Shown: positions 1 to 5,647, counted from the stretch's first letter. The stretch is 7,480 nucleotides of DNA from Chloroflexota bacterium (GCA_005882715.1 VBEI01000014.1:1-7480); one strand, 5' to 3'. Notes: generated by a model not told the origin, from the sequence alone. Translations and numbers: made by a program.

Positions 1-176
1 TCCTCGCGGCGGGCGTAGACGCTGTTGACCGGTATCAGCTTTGCACCTGGGACGTGCCCGGCCGTATATTCATGCGGCTCGCGCACGTCCACCACCTCGG
101 CACCATCTTTCATCATGTCATCGGCCTCCTTCACGTCTATTCGCGTGAAGGGCTCACGTGGGTCTTTCGTCGCCAT
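1..176 (-). CDS. Rhodanese-like domain protein, N-terminal part
   Basis: The first 58 residues of a minus-strand gene are present; the rest lies beyond the left edge. The segment VVDVREPHEYTAGHVPGA (residues 28-45) is the classic N-terminal half of a single-domain rhodanese: a beta strand ending in D-V-R, then an E-Y-x-x-G-H-(V/I)-P-G-A turn. Such proteins carry sulfur on a loop cysteine in sulfur transfer or persulfide handling; that loop is outside the window, so activity cannot be judged. The ATG at 176-174 is preceded by GGAGG (190-186) at good spacing, which fixes the start. The gene is divergent from the DinB-like gene. Family call is firm; the exact role is unknown. Confidence 0.88.
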   Translation of the reverse strand, partial: MATKDPREPFTRIDVKEADDMMKDGAEVVDVREPHEYTAGHVPGAKLIPVNSVYARRE

Positions 177-197
177 TTGGGCTGTCCTCCAGTCTCC

Positions 198-203
198 ATT
201 GTA
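198..203 (-). promoter_or_regulatory. Probable -10 element of the rhodanese gene
   Basis: Read on the minus strand, TACAAT lies 21 bases upstream of the rhodanese start and just upstream of its ribosome binding site, a suitable place for a -10 box. At 17-bp spacing the -35 position holds TGTCAA, a poor match that overlaps the -35 box of the opposing promoter. The two divergent promoters would therefore compete for the same DNA. This is inference from motif and position only. Confidence 0.35.
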
Positions 204-220
204 GCGTTGTGGTTTCACGA

Positions 221-248
221 TTGACAGACGCGCCGCTGTCTGTATCAT
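221..248 (+). promoter_or_regulatory. Sigma70-type promoter for the DinB-like gene
   Basis: A perfect TTGACA (221-226) is followed after 16 bp by TATCAT (243-248). Transcription would start near 255, leaving only about 12 bases before the ATG at 267. The ribosome binding site GGGAGGA (256-262) would then sit at the very 5' end of the message. The promoter probably also serves the downstream dehydrogenase gene, which starts 2 bases after the DinB stop. Confidence 0.6.
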
Positions 249-266
249 GCACGCAGGGAGGAAACC

Positions 267-800
267 ATGGCGGACGAAACTCAGATCGCAGAGCTAAGTC
301 AGAAGATGATCAGCGAGCGAGAAAAGCTCCTTTCCGCGCTAGAGTCTTTAAGCGAGGACGAAGCAGCGCAGTCGCCCATGGACGGAGAATGGACAGCGAA
401 ACAACAGATGTCCCACTTGTGCGAGATGGAGACGGCCTATCGCGCCTGGGTCGCGCGCGCGCTGGAAGAAGACGGCGCGAATGTAGAGGGAGTGCGGGGC
501 GAGCGCGTGGCCATCCCGCTGGAGGAAGCTGAGAACTATACGGTCGCTGAACACGTGGCCGAGATGCGCCAGCAGCGGGAGAGGACGATGGCGCTCATCG
601 CCTCGATGACGCCGTCTGACTTCGACCGTCGCGCCAGCAACTCACTCTTCGGTTCGCTTACGGTGATGCAATGGCTCCGCTCGTACTACCGGCACGACCG
701 CATGCACGTCGATCAGATCAGCGGCCTGGAACCGAGCTACAAGCCACAGTTCGCGAGCGGAAGCGAGCCGGACCAACGGCGCGTGCAGCGCATAAAGTAG
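267..800 (+). CDS. DinB-family four-helix-bundle protein
   Basis: This is a 177-residue protein of the DinB/YfiT-like superfamily: small soluble four-helix bundles that usually bind one divalent metal through three histidines. The expected ligands are visible: His50 in EWTAKQQMSHL, and His143 and His147 in the C-terminal RHDRMH. Some relatives are thiol-dependent S-transferases (bacillithiol or mycothiol) or damage-induced proteins; the sequence does not say which applies, and the substrate is unknown. The ATG has a strong GGGAGGA site 4 bases upstream and a good promoter further up. The last roughly 20 residues are charged and probably disordered. The stop codon is 2 bases before the GTG of the dehydrogenase, so the two genes probably form one transcript. 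The family call is good; the reaction is not assignable. Confidence 0.85.
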   Translation: MADETQIAELSQKMISEREKLLSALESLSEDEAAQSPMDGEWTAKQQMSHLCEMETAYRAWVARALEEDGANVEGVRGERVAIPLEEAENYTVAEHVAEMRQQRERTMALIASMTPSDFDRRASNSLFGSLTVMQWLRSYYRHDRMHVDQISGLEPSYKPQFASGSEPDQRRVQRIK

Positions 801-802
801 AG

Positions 803-1849
803 GTGCCGAAGCCCCGCGTATTTGTCACGCGCCACCTTCCGGGTGACGCGCTGGACCAACTTGCGGACAAGGCGGAAATAGCAGTCTGGCGTAACGCACT
901 TCCGCCGGGGCGCGACGAACTTGTGCAAGAGGTAGCGCGCAGTGACGGCGTGCTCACTCTGCTGTCCGATCGCATAGATGACGAACTACTGGACAGGGCG
1001 ACGCGCTTGCTTGTCGTCAGCAACATGGCGACCGGCTTCGACAACATAGATGTAGTAGCGGCCAGCCGGCGCATCGTCCTCGTGACGCGCACTCCGGGAG
1101 TGCTAAGCGCGACGACGGCGGAGTACACAATCGCGCTAATGTTCGCCGCTGCGCGCCGGGTAGTTGAGGGCGACCGTTTAGTGCGATCCGGCGAATGGAA
1201 GACCTGGGGTCCGGAAGTTCTCCTGGGGCGGGACCTGTCCGGCGCGATGCTGGGCATTATCGGAATGGGCGGGATCGGCCGTGAGGTCGCTCGGCGTGCT
1301 CGTGCGCTCGGCATGCGGGTCGTCTACTTCAGCCGGAACCGCAAGCCGGGGCTAGAACGCCGTCACCGCATGAGCTTTCTCAGGTTGGACGAGCTGCTCC
1401 GCGAGTCAGACTTCGTTTCCCTTCACGCACCGCTGACAAGCGAGACGCGGCACATCATCGACGACGAAACCCTGGCGCTGATGAAATCAACCGCTATCCT
1501 CGTGAACACGGCACGCGGGCCTCTCGTCGATCAGGGAGCGCTTTACAGGGCGCTTTCGCTAGGGCGCATTGCAGGTGCGGCGCTCGACGTCACGGACCCG
1601 GAGCCTTTGGAGCCTAACGATCCGCTGTTAGGATTGCCGAACGTTATCGTGACGCCTCACATCGCGAGCGCCAGCGTGGCGACCCGCTCCCGCATGGGGA
1701 GGCTGGCGGTTGAGAACCTGCTGGAAGCGCTGGCAGGCAGGGTCCCGAAGCATGCCGTTAACCGCGACATCGTCCGCCCTTGGCGCGAGCGCGTACGCAA
1801 GAGCGGAGTCGCTATCCTTGGCGACATGATCGAGCGGCAGCCTGATTGA
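803..1849 (+). CDS. D-isomer-specific 2-hydroxyacid dehydrogenase (glyoxylate/hydroxypyruvate reductase type)
   Basis: This is a 348-residue NAD(P)-dependent dehydrogenase that reduces a 2-keto acid to the D-2-hydroxy acid or the reverse. The Rossmann motif GMGGIG is at 154-159. The catalytic triad is complete: Arg238 in NTARGPLVD, Glu267 in DVTDPEPL and His286 in TPHIAS. The catalytic domain is split around the cofactor domain, as usual. The closest resemblance is to glyoxylate/hydroxypyruvate reductases, but gluconate or phosphonate relatives cannot be excluded. The frame is open from an ATG at 671, which would overlap DinB by 130 bases. I chose the GTG at 803 because family proteins begin with this P-K-x-R-V-F-V-T-R strand. 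The GTG lacks a clear ribosome binding site and lies 2 bases after the DinB stop, suggesting coupled translation. The stop codon lies inside the first unit of the tandem repeat that follows. Confidence 0.9.
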   Translation: MPKPRVFVTRHLPGDALDQLADKAEIAVWRNALPPGRDELVQEVARSDGVLTLLSDRIDDELLDRATRLLVVSNMATGFDNIDVVAASRRIVLVTRTPGVLSATTAEYTIALMFAAARRVVEGDRLVRSGEWKTWGPEVLLGRDLSGAMLGIIGMGGIGREVARRARALGMRVVYFSRNRKPGLERRHRMSFLRLDELLRESDFVSLHAPLTSETRHIIDDETLALMKSTAILVNTARGPLVDQGALYRALSLGRIAGAALDVTDPEPLEPNDPLLGLPNVIVTPHIASASVATRSRMGRLAVENLLEALAGRVPKHAVNRDIVRPWRERVRKSGVAILGDMIERQPD

Positions 1850-1876
1850 CACCATAGGCCTGATTGACACCCTGGG
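1841..1876 (+). repeat. Tandem 18-bp direct repeat in front of pyrE
   Basis: Two head-to-tail 18-bp units (1841-1858 and 1859-1876) are identical at 16 of 18 positions and share the core CCTGATTGACACC. The first unit supplies the last two codons and the stop of the dehydrogenase gene; the second supplies the -35 box of the pyrE promoter. Each unit holds TTGACA (1846-1851 and 1864-1869), but only the second has a -10 box at the right distance. It is either a local duplication that created a promoter or a pair of regulator half-sites. Confidence 0.7.
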
Positions 1877-1892
1877 AGGTGCATGCTATCGT
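1864..1892 (+). promoter_or_regulatory. Promoter for pyrE
   Basis: TTGACA (1864-1869) is followed by a 17-bp spacer and TATCGT (1887-1892), with an extended -10 TGC at 1884-1886. Spacing and the -35 box are ideal; the -10 matches consensus at four of six positions. Transcription should start near 1899, giving a leader of nearly 60 bases that contains the hairpin at 1914-1934. Confidence 0.65.
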
Positions 1893-1913
1893 CGCGCTAG
1901 CCACTTGCCGACC

Positions 1914-1945
1914 GCCTCCGCCCGAAGCGGGGGCCTATTTCTTCT
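1914..1945 (+). terminator. Terminator-like leader hairpin before pyrE, possible attenuator
   Basis: GCCTCCGC (1914-1921) pairs with GCGGGGGC (1927-1934) over 8 bp with one T-G wobble and a 5-base loop CCGAA. It is followed by the pyrimidine-rich CTATTTCTTCT (1935-1945). The hairpin lies between the predicted transcription start and the pyrE ATG at 1957, the position used by attenuators of pyrimidine genes in other bacteria. The T run is interrupted by C, so termination strength is uncertain. No PyrR-binding sequence was recognised and no competing antiterminator stem was worked out. Confidence 0.4.
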
Positions 1946-1956
1946 ACGAGTAAGCC

Positions 1957-2613
1957 ATGCCGCGCGATGCAGGTAATCTTTGGCTAGCCAAGGCCCTCTG
2001 GGACCTGGGTGCCGTGCAGTTCGGCGATTACACGATAGGCAGAACAACCCAACACTCGCCCGTCTATGTGAACCTCCGGTTACTGATCAGCAACCCGCGC
2101 GCCCTGATGCGCGCGGCCCGAGTTATGCAGGAAGAAGTGCAGACCAGGCAGGCGATGCTCCACAAGGGAGTCCATGAGTTCGACCGGGTCTGCGGGATTC
2201 CTTTCGGCGGGCTGCATCTCGCGACCGCTCTTGCCCTGCGCAGCCGCATCCCAATGGTATATGTCCATCCAGCCAAGGAACGAAATGGGAATCGCCTCTG
2301 GGTCGAGGGGCGCTACGAGCGCGGGGAGACCGTCCTGCTCATTGACGATTTAGTGACCAGCGGTGGAGGGATCGTCGAAACTGGAGCCTTCTTGAAGGCG
2401 AACGCCGGTCTCGCGGTGCGGGACGTTCTCGTCCTTTTGGACCGCCAAGAGGGGGCGAGGGAGCAGCTCAAAGCGCACGGCTACAACCTGATATCGATTC
2501 TTGGCCTCGAGACCATGATCAATTATTTGATGGCGAGCGGGCTCATCGAAGAAGAAAACTACAACCGAAGCATCGAATATATCCGCAGCAGGCGCGCCGA
2601 GCGGGGTGGCTGA
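1957..2613 (+). CDS. pyrE: Orotate phosphoribosyltransferase
   Basis: This 218-residue cytoplasmic enzyme joins orotate to PRPP to give orotidine 5'-phosphate, the penultimate step of de novo UMP synthesis. The PRPP-binding motif of type I phosphoribosyltransferases is intact: LLIDDLVTSGGGIVE at 127-141, with the Asp-Asp pair at 130-131. Typical OPRT blocks surround it: SPVYVNLRLL (34-43), GIPFGGLHLATALAL (80-94), the flexible-loop lysine in AKERNG (106-111), WVEG (115-118) and VLVLLDRQEGA (157-167). The ATG at 1957 has only a weak ribosome binding site (GAG at 1948-1950) and sits 22 bases after a leader hairpin. No other pyrimidine gene is nearby; a stand-alone pyrE with its own promoter is plausible. 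A purine or other phosphoribosyltransferase is unlikely given the DRQEGA block. Confidence 0.9.
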   Translation: MPRDAGNLWLAKALWDLGAVQFGDYTIGRTTQHSPVYVNLRLLISNPRALMRAARVMQEEVQTRQAMLHKGVHEFDRVCGIPFGGLHLATALALRSRIPMVYVHPAKERNGNRLWVEGRYERGETVLLIDDLVTSGGGIVETGAFLKANAGLAVRDVLVLLDRQEGAREQLKAHGYNLISILGLETMINYLMASGLIEEENYNRSIEYIRSRRAERGG

Positions 2614-2626
2614 CTCTCTCGCCAAG

Positions 2627-2655
2627 GTGCTCCCCCGAGCGTCGGGGGGAACACC
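2627..2655. repeat. Strong GC hairpin downstream of pyrE, resembling one type I-E CRISPR repeat
   Basis: CCCCCGA (2632-2638) pairs perfectly with TCGGGGG (2642-2648) across a GCG triloop. A T-G pair (2631/2649) and an outer GTG/CAC stem (2627-2629 with 2652-2654) extend it. The position 14 bases after the pyrE stop suggests a transcript-end structure, but no T run follows. The 29-base unit begins GTGCTCCCC and ends GGGGGGAACACC, close to the layout of type I-E CRISPR repeats (GTGCTCCCC, short stem, GGGGatgAaCC, from memory). Only one copy is present, with no spacers or cas genes, so I do not call a CRISPR array. Confidence 0.55.
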
Positions 2656-2711
2656 CATCAAGTCTCCGGCACTGAACAAACCAACGCTGGCCTCAGTGGC
2701 TTGTTGGGATT

Positions 2712-2725
2712 ATCGTGACAACGAT
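2712..2725. promoter_or_regulatory. Small inverted repeat in the pyrE-lipoprotein gap
   Basis: ATCGT (2712-2716) and ACGAT (2721-2725) form a 5-bp inverted repeat around GACA, with near-symmetric TTA/TTAA flanks. It lies about 35 bases before the lipoprotein ATG and may be an operator. TTGTTG (2701-2706) and GATTAA (2723-2728) at 16-bp spacing would be a poor promoter here. A further 6-bp inverted repeat, CACTGA/TCAGTG, spans 2670-2698. Nothing else is seen in the 145-base gap apart from the hairpin at 2627-2655. Confidence 0.25.
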
Positions 2726-2758
2726 TAAGGCCCATTCAACGTCCTTATTCCCAGCGAG

Positions 2759-3565
2759 ATGTTCATGACCCACGAACCGGTTCGAGCCGGTGCGAAGATG
2801 CGAGTAACGTCGATGGTGGCGTTGCTCGTCCTGATGTCTTCTATCTTGAGTGCGTGTGGCGGAGGAAGCGGCGGTGGTGAAGCACAAGCGGCGGCCTCCT
2901 GCGATAGCATCCGCCACATCCAGAGCTACCGCTACACGATCAACCTCAAGCTCCAGTCCCCGGCATTCAAGACCGCGAACTCGACGGCGACTCCGGCGCC
3001 TCCGCTTGGTGTGTTTGCCGACCCCCTTGAAGCTCTGTTCTCTGACCTAAAGTTGGAGGGCGCTTACCGCGCCCCGGACAGGACACAGGCCGTGCTGAGG
3101 TTCCGGGGCGAGGAACTAGAGCTACGCGAGGTCGGTGGCAAGAGCTGGATAGCTGTCGGAAGCACCTGGCGCGAGCAGGAGCCCGGAAAAGAAGAAACGG
3201 CGCTAACGCCCGGAGTGGTGTGCAAAGACATTGTGGACGAAATAACGCCGTCCTTGGCTCATGCAGATTCTGAGAGGGAGACGGTCAATGGCGTTGATGC
3301 CGACCACTACAAGCTGAACGAAGCCGACCTGAAACGGCTACCGGAGCTGCTGGGTACGAATGGCGAGGCCGGCCTGCCCGAAGAATACCAAATCGACCTC
3401 TGGCTGGCCCGTGAAGGCCGATTTCCAGTTCGGCTTCAGCTCGGCGCTGAGGATAAGGATGAGCAGGGTAACCCCATCAGCCTAAGCTTGTTTATGGAGT
3501 TCCGCGATCTCAACGACCCGGGGATACAGATCGAGCCACCGGTCTTACCGTCTGCGGGAAGCTGA
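2759..3565 (+). CDS. Secreted lipoprotein, LppX/LolA-like fold
   Basis: This is a 268-residue exported lipoprotein. A hydrophobic segment (residues 19-31) ends in the lipobox LSAC (30-33), so Cys33 would be lipidated and the protein anchored to the outer face of the membrane. A Gly-rich tether (34-40) follows. The mature part alternates amphipathic strands and ends with VNGVDADHYKL (176-186), LWLAREGRFPVRLQL (214-228) and MEFRDLNDP (246-254), a pattern I associate with LppX/LprG/LolA-type half-barrels that carry lipids or other hydrophobic ligands. The ligand is unknown. Cys48 and Cys155 could form a disulfide. The start is uncertain: ATGs at 2759, 2765 and 2798 are in frame and none has a good ribosome binding site; the 2798 start gives the most typical short signal peptide, MRVTSMVALLVLMSSILSAC. 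The gene converges on the helix-turn-helix gene, with 7 bases between their ends and no visible terminator. Confidence 0.75.
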   Translation: MFMTHEPVRAGAKMRVTSMVALLVLMSSILSACGGGSGGGEAQAAASCDSIRHIQSYRYTINLKLQSPAFKTANSTATPAPPLGVFADPLEALFSDLKLEGAYRAPDRTQAVLRFRGEELELREVGGKSWIAVGSTWREQEPGKEETALTPGVVCKDIVDEITPSLAHADSERETVNGVDADHYKLNEADLKRLPELLGTNGEAGLPEEYQIDLWLAREGRFPVRLQLGAEDKDEQGNPISLSLFMEFRDLNDPGIQIEPPVLPSAGS

Positions 3566-3572
3566 CCGGGAT

Positions 3573-3788
3573 CTAGAGCAGCCTTCGGATTGCTTTGCGG
3601 CCGGGACGAGGGTCGTAACTGGACTTGAATTGGTCCAACTGAAACCTCTCGATTAGATACTTGCCGGCGAACAGCACAGCCGGGACCTTCTTTTGCTTAA
3701 TGAGGCGACGGAGGCTTTGCGGGTGGATATTGAGAAGGCGCGCGGCCTCTACGAGGTCTAGGTAGTTGTCGAAAGGCTCTACTGCCAT
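3573..3788 (-). CDS. Small helix-turn-helix DNA-binding protein (excisionase/MerR-like HTH_17 type)
   Basis: This 71-residue protein consists almost wholly of a winged helix-turn-helix of the HTH_17 (excisionase-like) class. Residues 9-54 hold the pattern Y-L-x-L-V-E-A-A-R-L-L-N-I-H-P-Q-S-L-R-R-L-I, then a wing with the basic KQKKVP and the hydrophobic LFAGKYLIE. The C-terminus (RPGRKAIRRLL) is strongly basic and may add non-specific DNA contacts. The frame is open further upstream to an ATG at 3836. I chose 3788 because GGAG (3798-3795) lies 6 bases before it and the predicted -10 box (3830-3825) lies inside the longer version. It is divergent from the acyl-CoA mutase gene, a common place for a local regulator. 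No integrase or att site is nearby, so a true excisionase role is unlikely. Confidence 0.75.
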   Translation of the reverse strand: MAVEPFDNYLDLVEAARLLNIHPQSLRRLIKQKKVPAVLFAGKYLIERFQLDQFKSSYDPRPGRKAIRRLL

Positions 3789-3824
3789 GGTTAACTCCGG
3801 CGTATTCGCTAAGACGCGTTCGCT

Positions 3825-3839
3825 ATTGTAGCACACAAT
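3825..3839 (-). promoter_or_regulatory. Extended -10 promoter of the HTH gene with overlapping inverted repeat
   Basis: On the minus strand TGC-TACAAT (3833-3825) is a good extended -10 element, with transcription expected near 3818 and the HTH start at 3788. No good -35 box lies at 16-18 bp; a TTGACA at 3844-3839 is only 8 bp away and cannot pair with it. The same bases form a 5-bp inverted repeat, ATTGT (3825-3829) and ACAAT (3835-3839), around AGCAC, a possible operator for autorepression. Confidence 0.45.
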
Positions 3840-3892
3840 GTCAACCCTCTCGGCGTCTGCCAGAGGGCGATGCGTTGGGCCGATCGTTGGTG

Positions 3893-3901
3893 TGCTAATC
3901 T
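3893..3901 (+). promoter_or_regulatory. Possible extended -10 element for the mutase gene
   Basis: TGC-TAATCT (3893-3901) fits an extended -10 box whose transcript would begin near 3908, just before the ATG at 3918. The -35 candidates (TTGGGC at 3875-3880, 15-bp spacer) are weak. If real, it excludes the ATG at 3870 as the start. The leader would be only about 10 bases with no clear ribosome binding site. Confidence 0.3.
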
Positions 3902-3917
3902 ACAGTCGCGTGAGCGT

Positions 3918-5570
3918 ATGAAGGATTTGCCAAGGCTACCGAAAGCCGACCAAGCTCCTGAGGGCGAGCGGGATAACGGCGAGAGGCAGGGGACGTTCAC
4001 TACCACCTCCGGGCGGCCTGTGCGCCGTGTCTATGATCCGGCCGACGTTTCGGACCTCGACTACGAACGTGACCTCGCGGCGCCAGGAGATTATCCATAC
4101 ACGCGTGGTGTTCACGCTACAGGCTACCGCGGGCGGTTATGGACCACTCGGATGTTCGCCGGCTTCGGGAGCGCCGAGGAGACAAACGCACGCTTTCGGT
4201 ATCTGCTCTCGCAGGGAAACTCAGGCCTCTCGATCGCCTTCGATCTGCCTACCTTGTACGGCTACGACACGGATGCTCCCGAAGCCTACGGAGAGTTCGG
4301 GAAGTGTGGGGTTGGGGTATCGTCCCTCGCTGACATGGAAACATTGCTCGACGGTCTGCCGCTGGGCGAAATCACTACATCGATGACGATAAATTCGCCG
4401 GCGGCCATCATCTGGGCGATGTATATCGCGGCCGCGGAGAAGCGCGGCGCGTCTCGACGAACGTTAGCGGGCACCCTTCAGAATGACATCCTAAAGGAGT
4501 TCATCGCGCAGAAGGAGTACATCTTTCCGCCCGAACCGTCGATGCGGCTGGTCGTGGATACGATCGAGTTCGGGACGCGCGAAATGCCCCGCTGGAACAC
4601 GATCAGCATCTCGGGGTATCACATCCGTGAGGCCGGTTCGACGGCTGTGCAGGAGCTGGCGTTCACACTCGCGGACGGATTCGAGTACGTCCGTTGGTGT
4701 CAAGAGCGCGGGCTCGATGTTGACGAGTTCGCGCCGCGGCTTTCCTTCTTCTTCAACTGCCACAACGACTTTTTTGAGGAGGTCGCCAAGTTCCGCGCCG
4801 CGCGCCGCATCTGGGCGCGCGAGATGAAGGAGCGCTTCGGCGCGAAGAACGAACGCTCGCACTGGATGCGCTTCCACACCCAGACGGCCGGCGTTTCGCT
4901 GACCGCCCAGCAGCCGGAGGTGAACCTCATCCGGACGGCGGTCCAGGCGTTGGCCGCCGTCATGGGCGGGACCCAGTCGCTGCATACAAACTCGATGGAC
5001 GAAGCGCTAGCGCTGCCGAGCGAGAAGGCCGCCATGCTGGCGTTGCGCACGCAGCAGGTAATCGCCCACGAGTCCGGCGTTGCGAATACCGTGGACCCGA
5101 TGGGCGGAAGCTATTTCCTCGAGGCGCTTACCAAGCAGAGCGAGGAGGAAGCCTACTCTTACTTCCACAAGATCGAGGATATGGGCGGCGTCGTCGCTGC
5201 CATAGAGGGTGGATATCTCCAACGAGAGATCGCCGACGCAGCCTTCCGCTATCAGCGCGAGATCGACACGGGGGAGCGCGTAATCGTCGGAGTCAATGAT
5301 TACGTTATGGACGAACCGATCGAGGTACCGATCCTTCAGATGGACCCGGAGGGTGAGGCTCGCCAGATCGCCCGGCTGAACGAACTCCGGCGCGAACGCG
5401 ACGGCCACGAGGCCGCCCGCTGTCTGAAACTTCTCGAGTCGGCCTGCCGCGACAGCGAGAACGTTATGCCGTATCTGCTGGATGCCGTGAACGCTTACTG
5501 CACCCTCGGCGAAATGTGTGACGTCATGCGCGAGGTATTTGGGGTTTATCAGGAAGATTCGCTCGTCTAA
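3918..5570 (+). CDS. B12-dependent acyl-CoA mutase large subunit, isobutyryl-CoA mutase-like
   Basis: The product is the substrate-binding (alpha) chain of a coenzyme B12-dependent acyl-CoA mutase, 550 residues. The TIM-barrel domain fills the whole length: TRGVHATGYRGRLWTTRMFAGFG (62-84), LSIAFDLPTLYGYDTD (104-119), SMTINSPAA (155-163), GTLQNDILKEF (185-195), SISGYHIREAGSTA (230-243; Tyr234 and His235 match the active-site Tyr-His of methylmalonyl-CoA mutase), FHTQTAGVSLTAQQ (319-332) and GGTQSLHTNSMDEALALP (350-367). The chain ends at the barrel, so the cobalamin-binding subunit must be separate; it is not in the window. Where methylmalonyl-CoA mutase has Tyr89 and Arg207 to hold the carboxylate, this protein has Phe80 and Gln198, the pair known from isobutyryl-CoA and pivalyl-CoA mutases. 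Automatic annotation would probably say methylmalonyl-CoA mutase. The ATG at 3870 (566 residues) is an alternative start, but those 16 codons are unusually T-ending at the third position, unlike the gene body. Confidence 0.9.
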   Translation: MKDLPRLPKADQAPEGERDNGERQGTFTTTSGRPVRRVYDPADVSDLDYERDLAAPGDYPYTRGVHATGYRGRLWTTRMFAGFGSAEETNARFRYLLSQGNSGLSIAFDLPTLYGYDTDAPEAYGEFGKCGVGVSSLADMETLLDGLPLGEITTSMTINSPAAIIWAMYIAAAEKRGASRRTLAGTLQNDILKEFIAQKEYIFPPEPSMRLVVDTIEFGTREMPRWNTISISGYHIREAGSTAVQELAFTLADGFEYVRWCQERGLDVDEFAPRLSFFFNCHNDFFEEVAKFRAARRIWAREMKERFGAKNERSHWMRFHTQTAGVSLTAQQPEVNLIRTAVQALAAVMGGTQSLHTNSMDEALALPSEKAAMLALRTQQVIAHESGVANTVDPMGGSYFLEALTKQSEEEAYSYFHKIEDMGGVVAAIEGGYLQREIADAAFRYQREIDTGERVIVGVNDYVMDEPIEVPILQMDPEGEARQIARLNELRRERDGHEAARCLKLLESACRDSENVMPYLLDAVNAYCTLGEMCDVMREVFGVYQEDSLV

Positions 5571-5607
5571 GGTTGCTTCGAAAACGAGCGCTTGCTCAGA
5601 TGTTCTA

Positions 5608-5636
5608 TTGTTTCGCGGTTAATTTAATCCTATAAT
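5608..5636 (+). promoter_or_regulatory. Consensus promoter for the zinc-ribbon/acyl-CoA synthetase genes
   Basis: TTGTTT (5608-5613), a 17-bp spacer and a perfect TATAAT (5631-5636) form the best -10 match in the window. Transcription should start near 5643, giving a leader of about 65 bases before the first strong ribosome binding site. The promoter shows that the genes after 5700 need not depend on the mutase transcript. Its -10 lies inside a perfect inverted repeat, so it is probably repressible. Confidence 0.65.
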
Positions 5637-5642
5637 TAACCG
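5616..5642. promoter_or_regulatory. Perfect 9-bp inverted repeat over the -10 box, likely operator
   Basis: CGGTTAATT (5616-5624) and AATTAACCG (5634-5642) are exact inverted copies separated by 9 AT-rich bases. The site begins 2 bases after the -35 box and covers the whole -10 box and the predicted start point, the usual position of a repressor operator. As RNA it would be only a weak AT-rich hairpin, so a DNA site is more likely than a terminator for the mutase. The regulator is unknown; the nearby HTH protein and a TetR-type acyl-CoA regulator elsewhere are candidates. Confidence 0.6.
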
Positions 5643-5647
5643 AAACT

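Noticed and set aside
158..532. 124-codon plus-strand frame over the rhodanese start and DinB
   Set aside because: Spans a divergent promoter region and runs out of frame through DinB; Arg/Gly-rich, no family resemblance.
671..802. N-terminal extension of the 2-hydroxyacid dehydrogenase to an ATG at 671
   Set aside because: It would overlap the DinB gene by 130 bases, and the added 44 residues are Arg/Ala-rich with no family match; the family N-terminus begins at the GTG at 803.
718..1314. 198-codon minus-strand open frame inside the dehydrogenase gene
   Set aside because: Low-complexity Ser/Arg/Thr translation antisense to an intact catalytic gene.
2627..2655. CRISPR array
   Set aside because: Only one repeat-like unit; no second copy, spacers or cas genes in the window.
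3573..3788. Integrated element boundary, suggested by the excisionase-like HTH
   Set aside because: No integrase, tRNA or att-like repeat is present, and the flanking genes are ordinary chromosomal genes with matching composition.
3789..3836. Longer HTH protein start at 3836
   Set aside because: It would begin upstream of the predicted transcription start; the ATG at 3788 has a proper GGAG at 6-base spacing.
3839..3844. TTGACA on the minus strand as -35 box of the HTH gene
   Set aside because: Only 8 bp from the TACAAT box, and no -10-like sequence lies at 16-18 bp.
3870..3917. Longer mutase start at 3870
   Set aside because: The AGAGGG upstream is only 2 bases from the ATG, the 16 extra codons have third-base use unlike the gene, and a possible -10 box lies inside them. 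It cannot be fully excluded.
4491..4985. 164-codon minus-strand open frame inside the mutase gene
   Set aside because: Antisense to the most conserved barrel region of the mutase; no motifs of its own.
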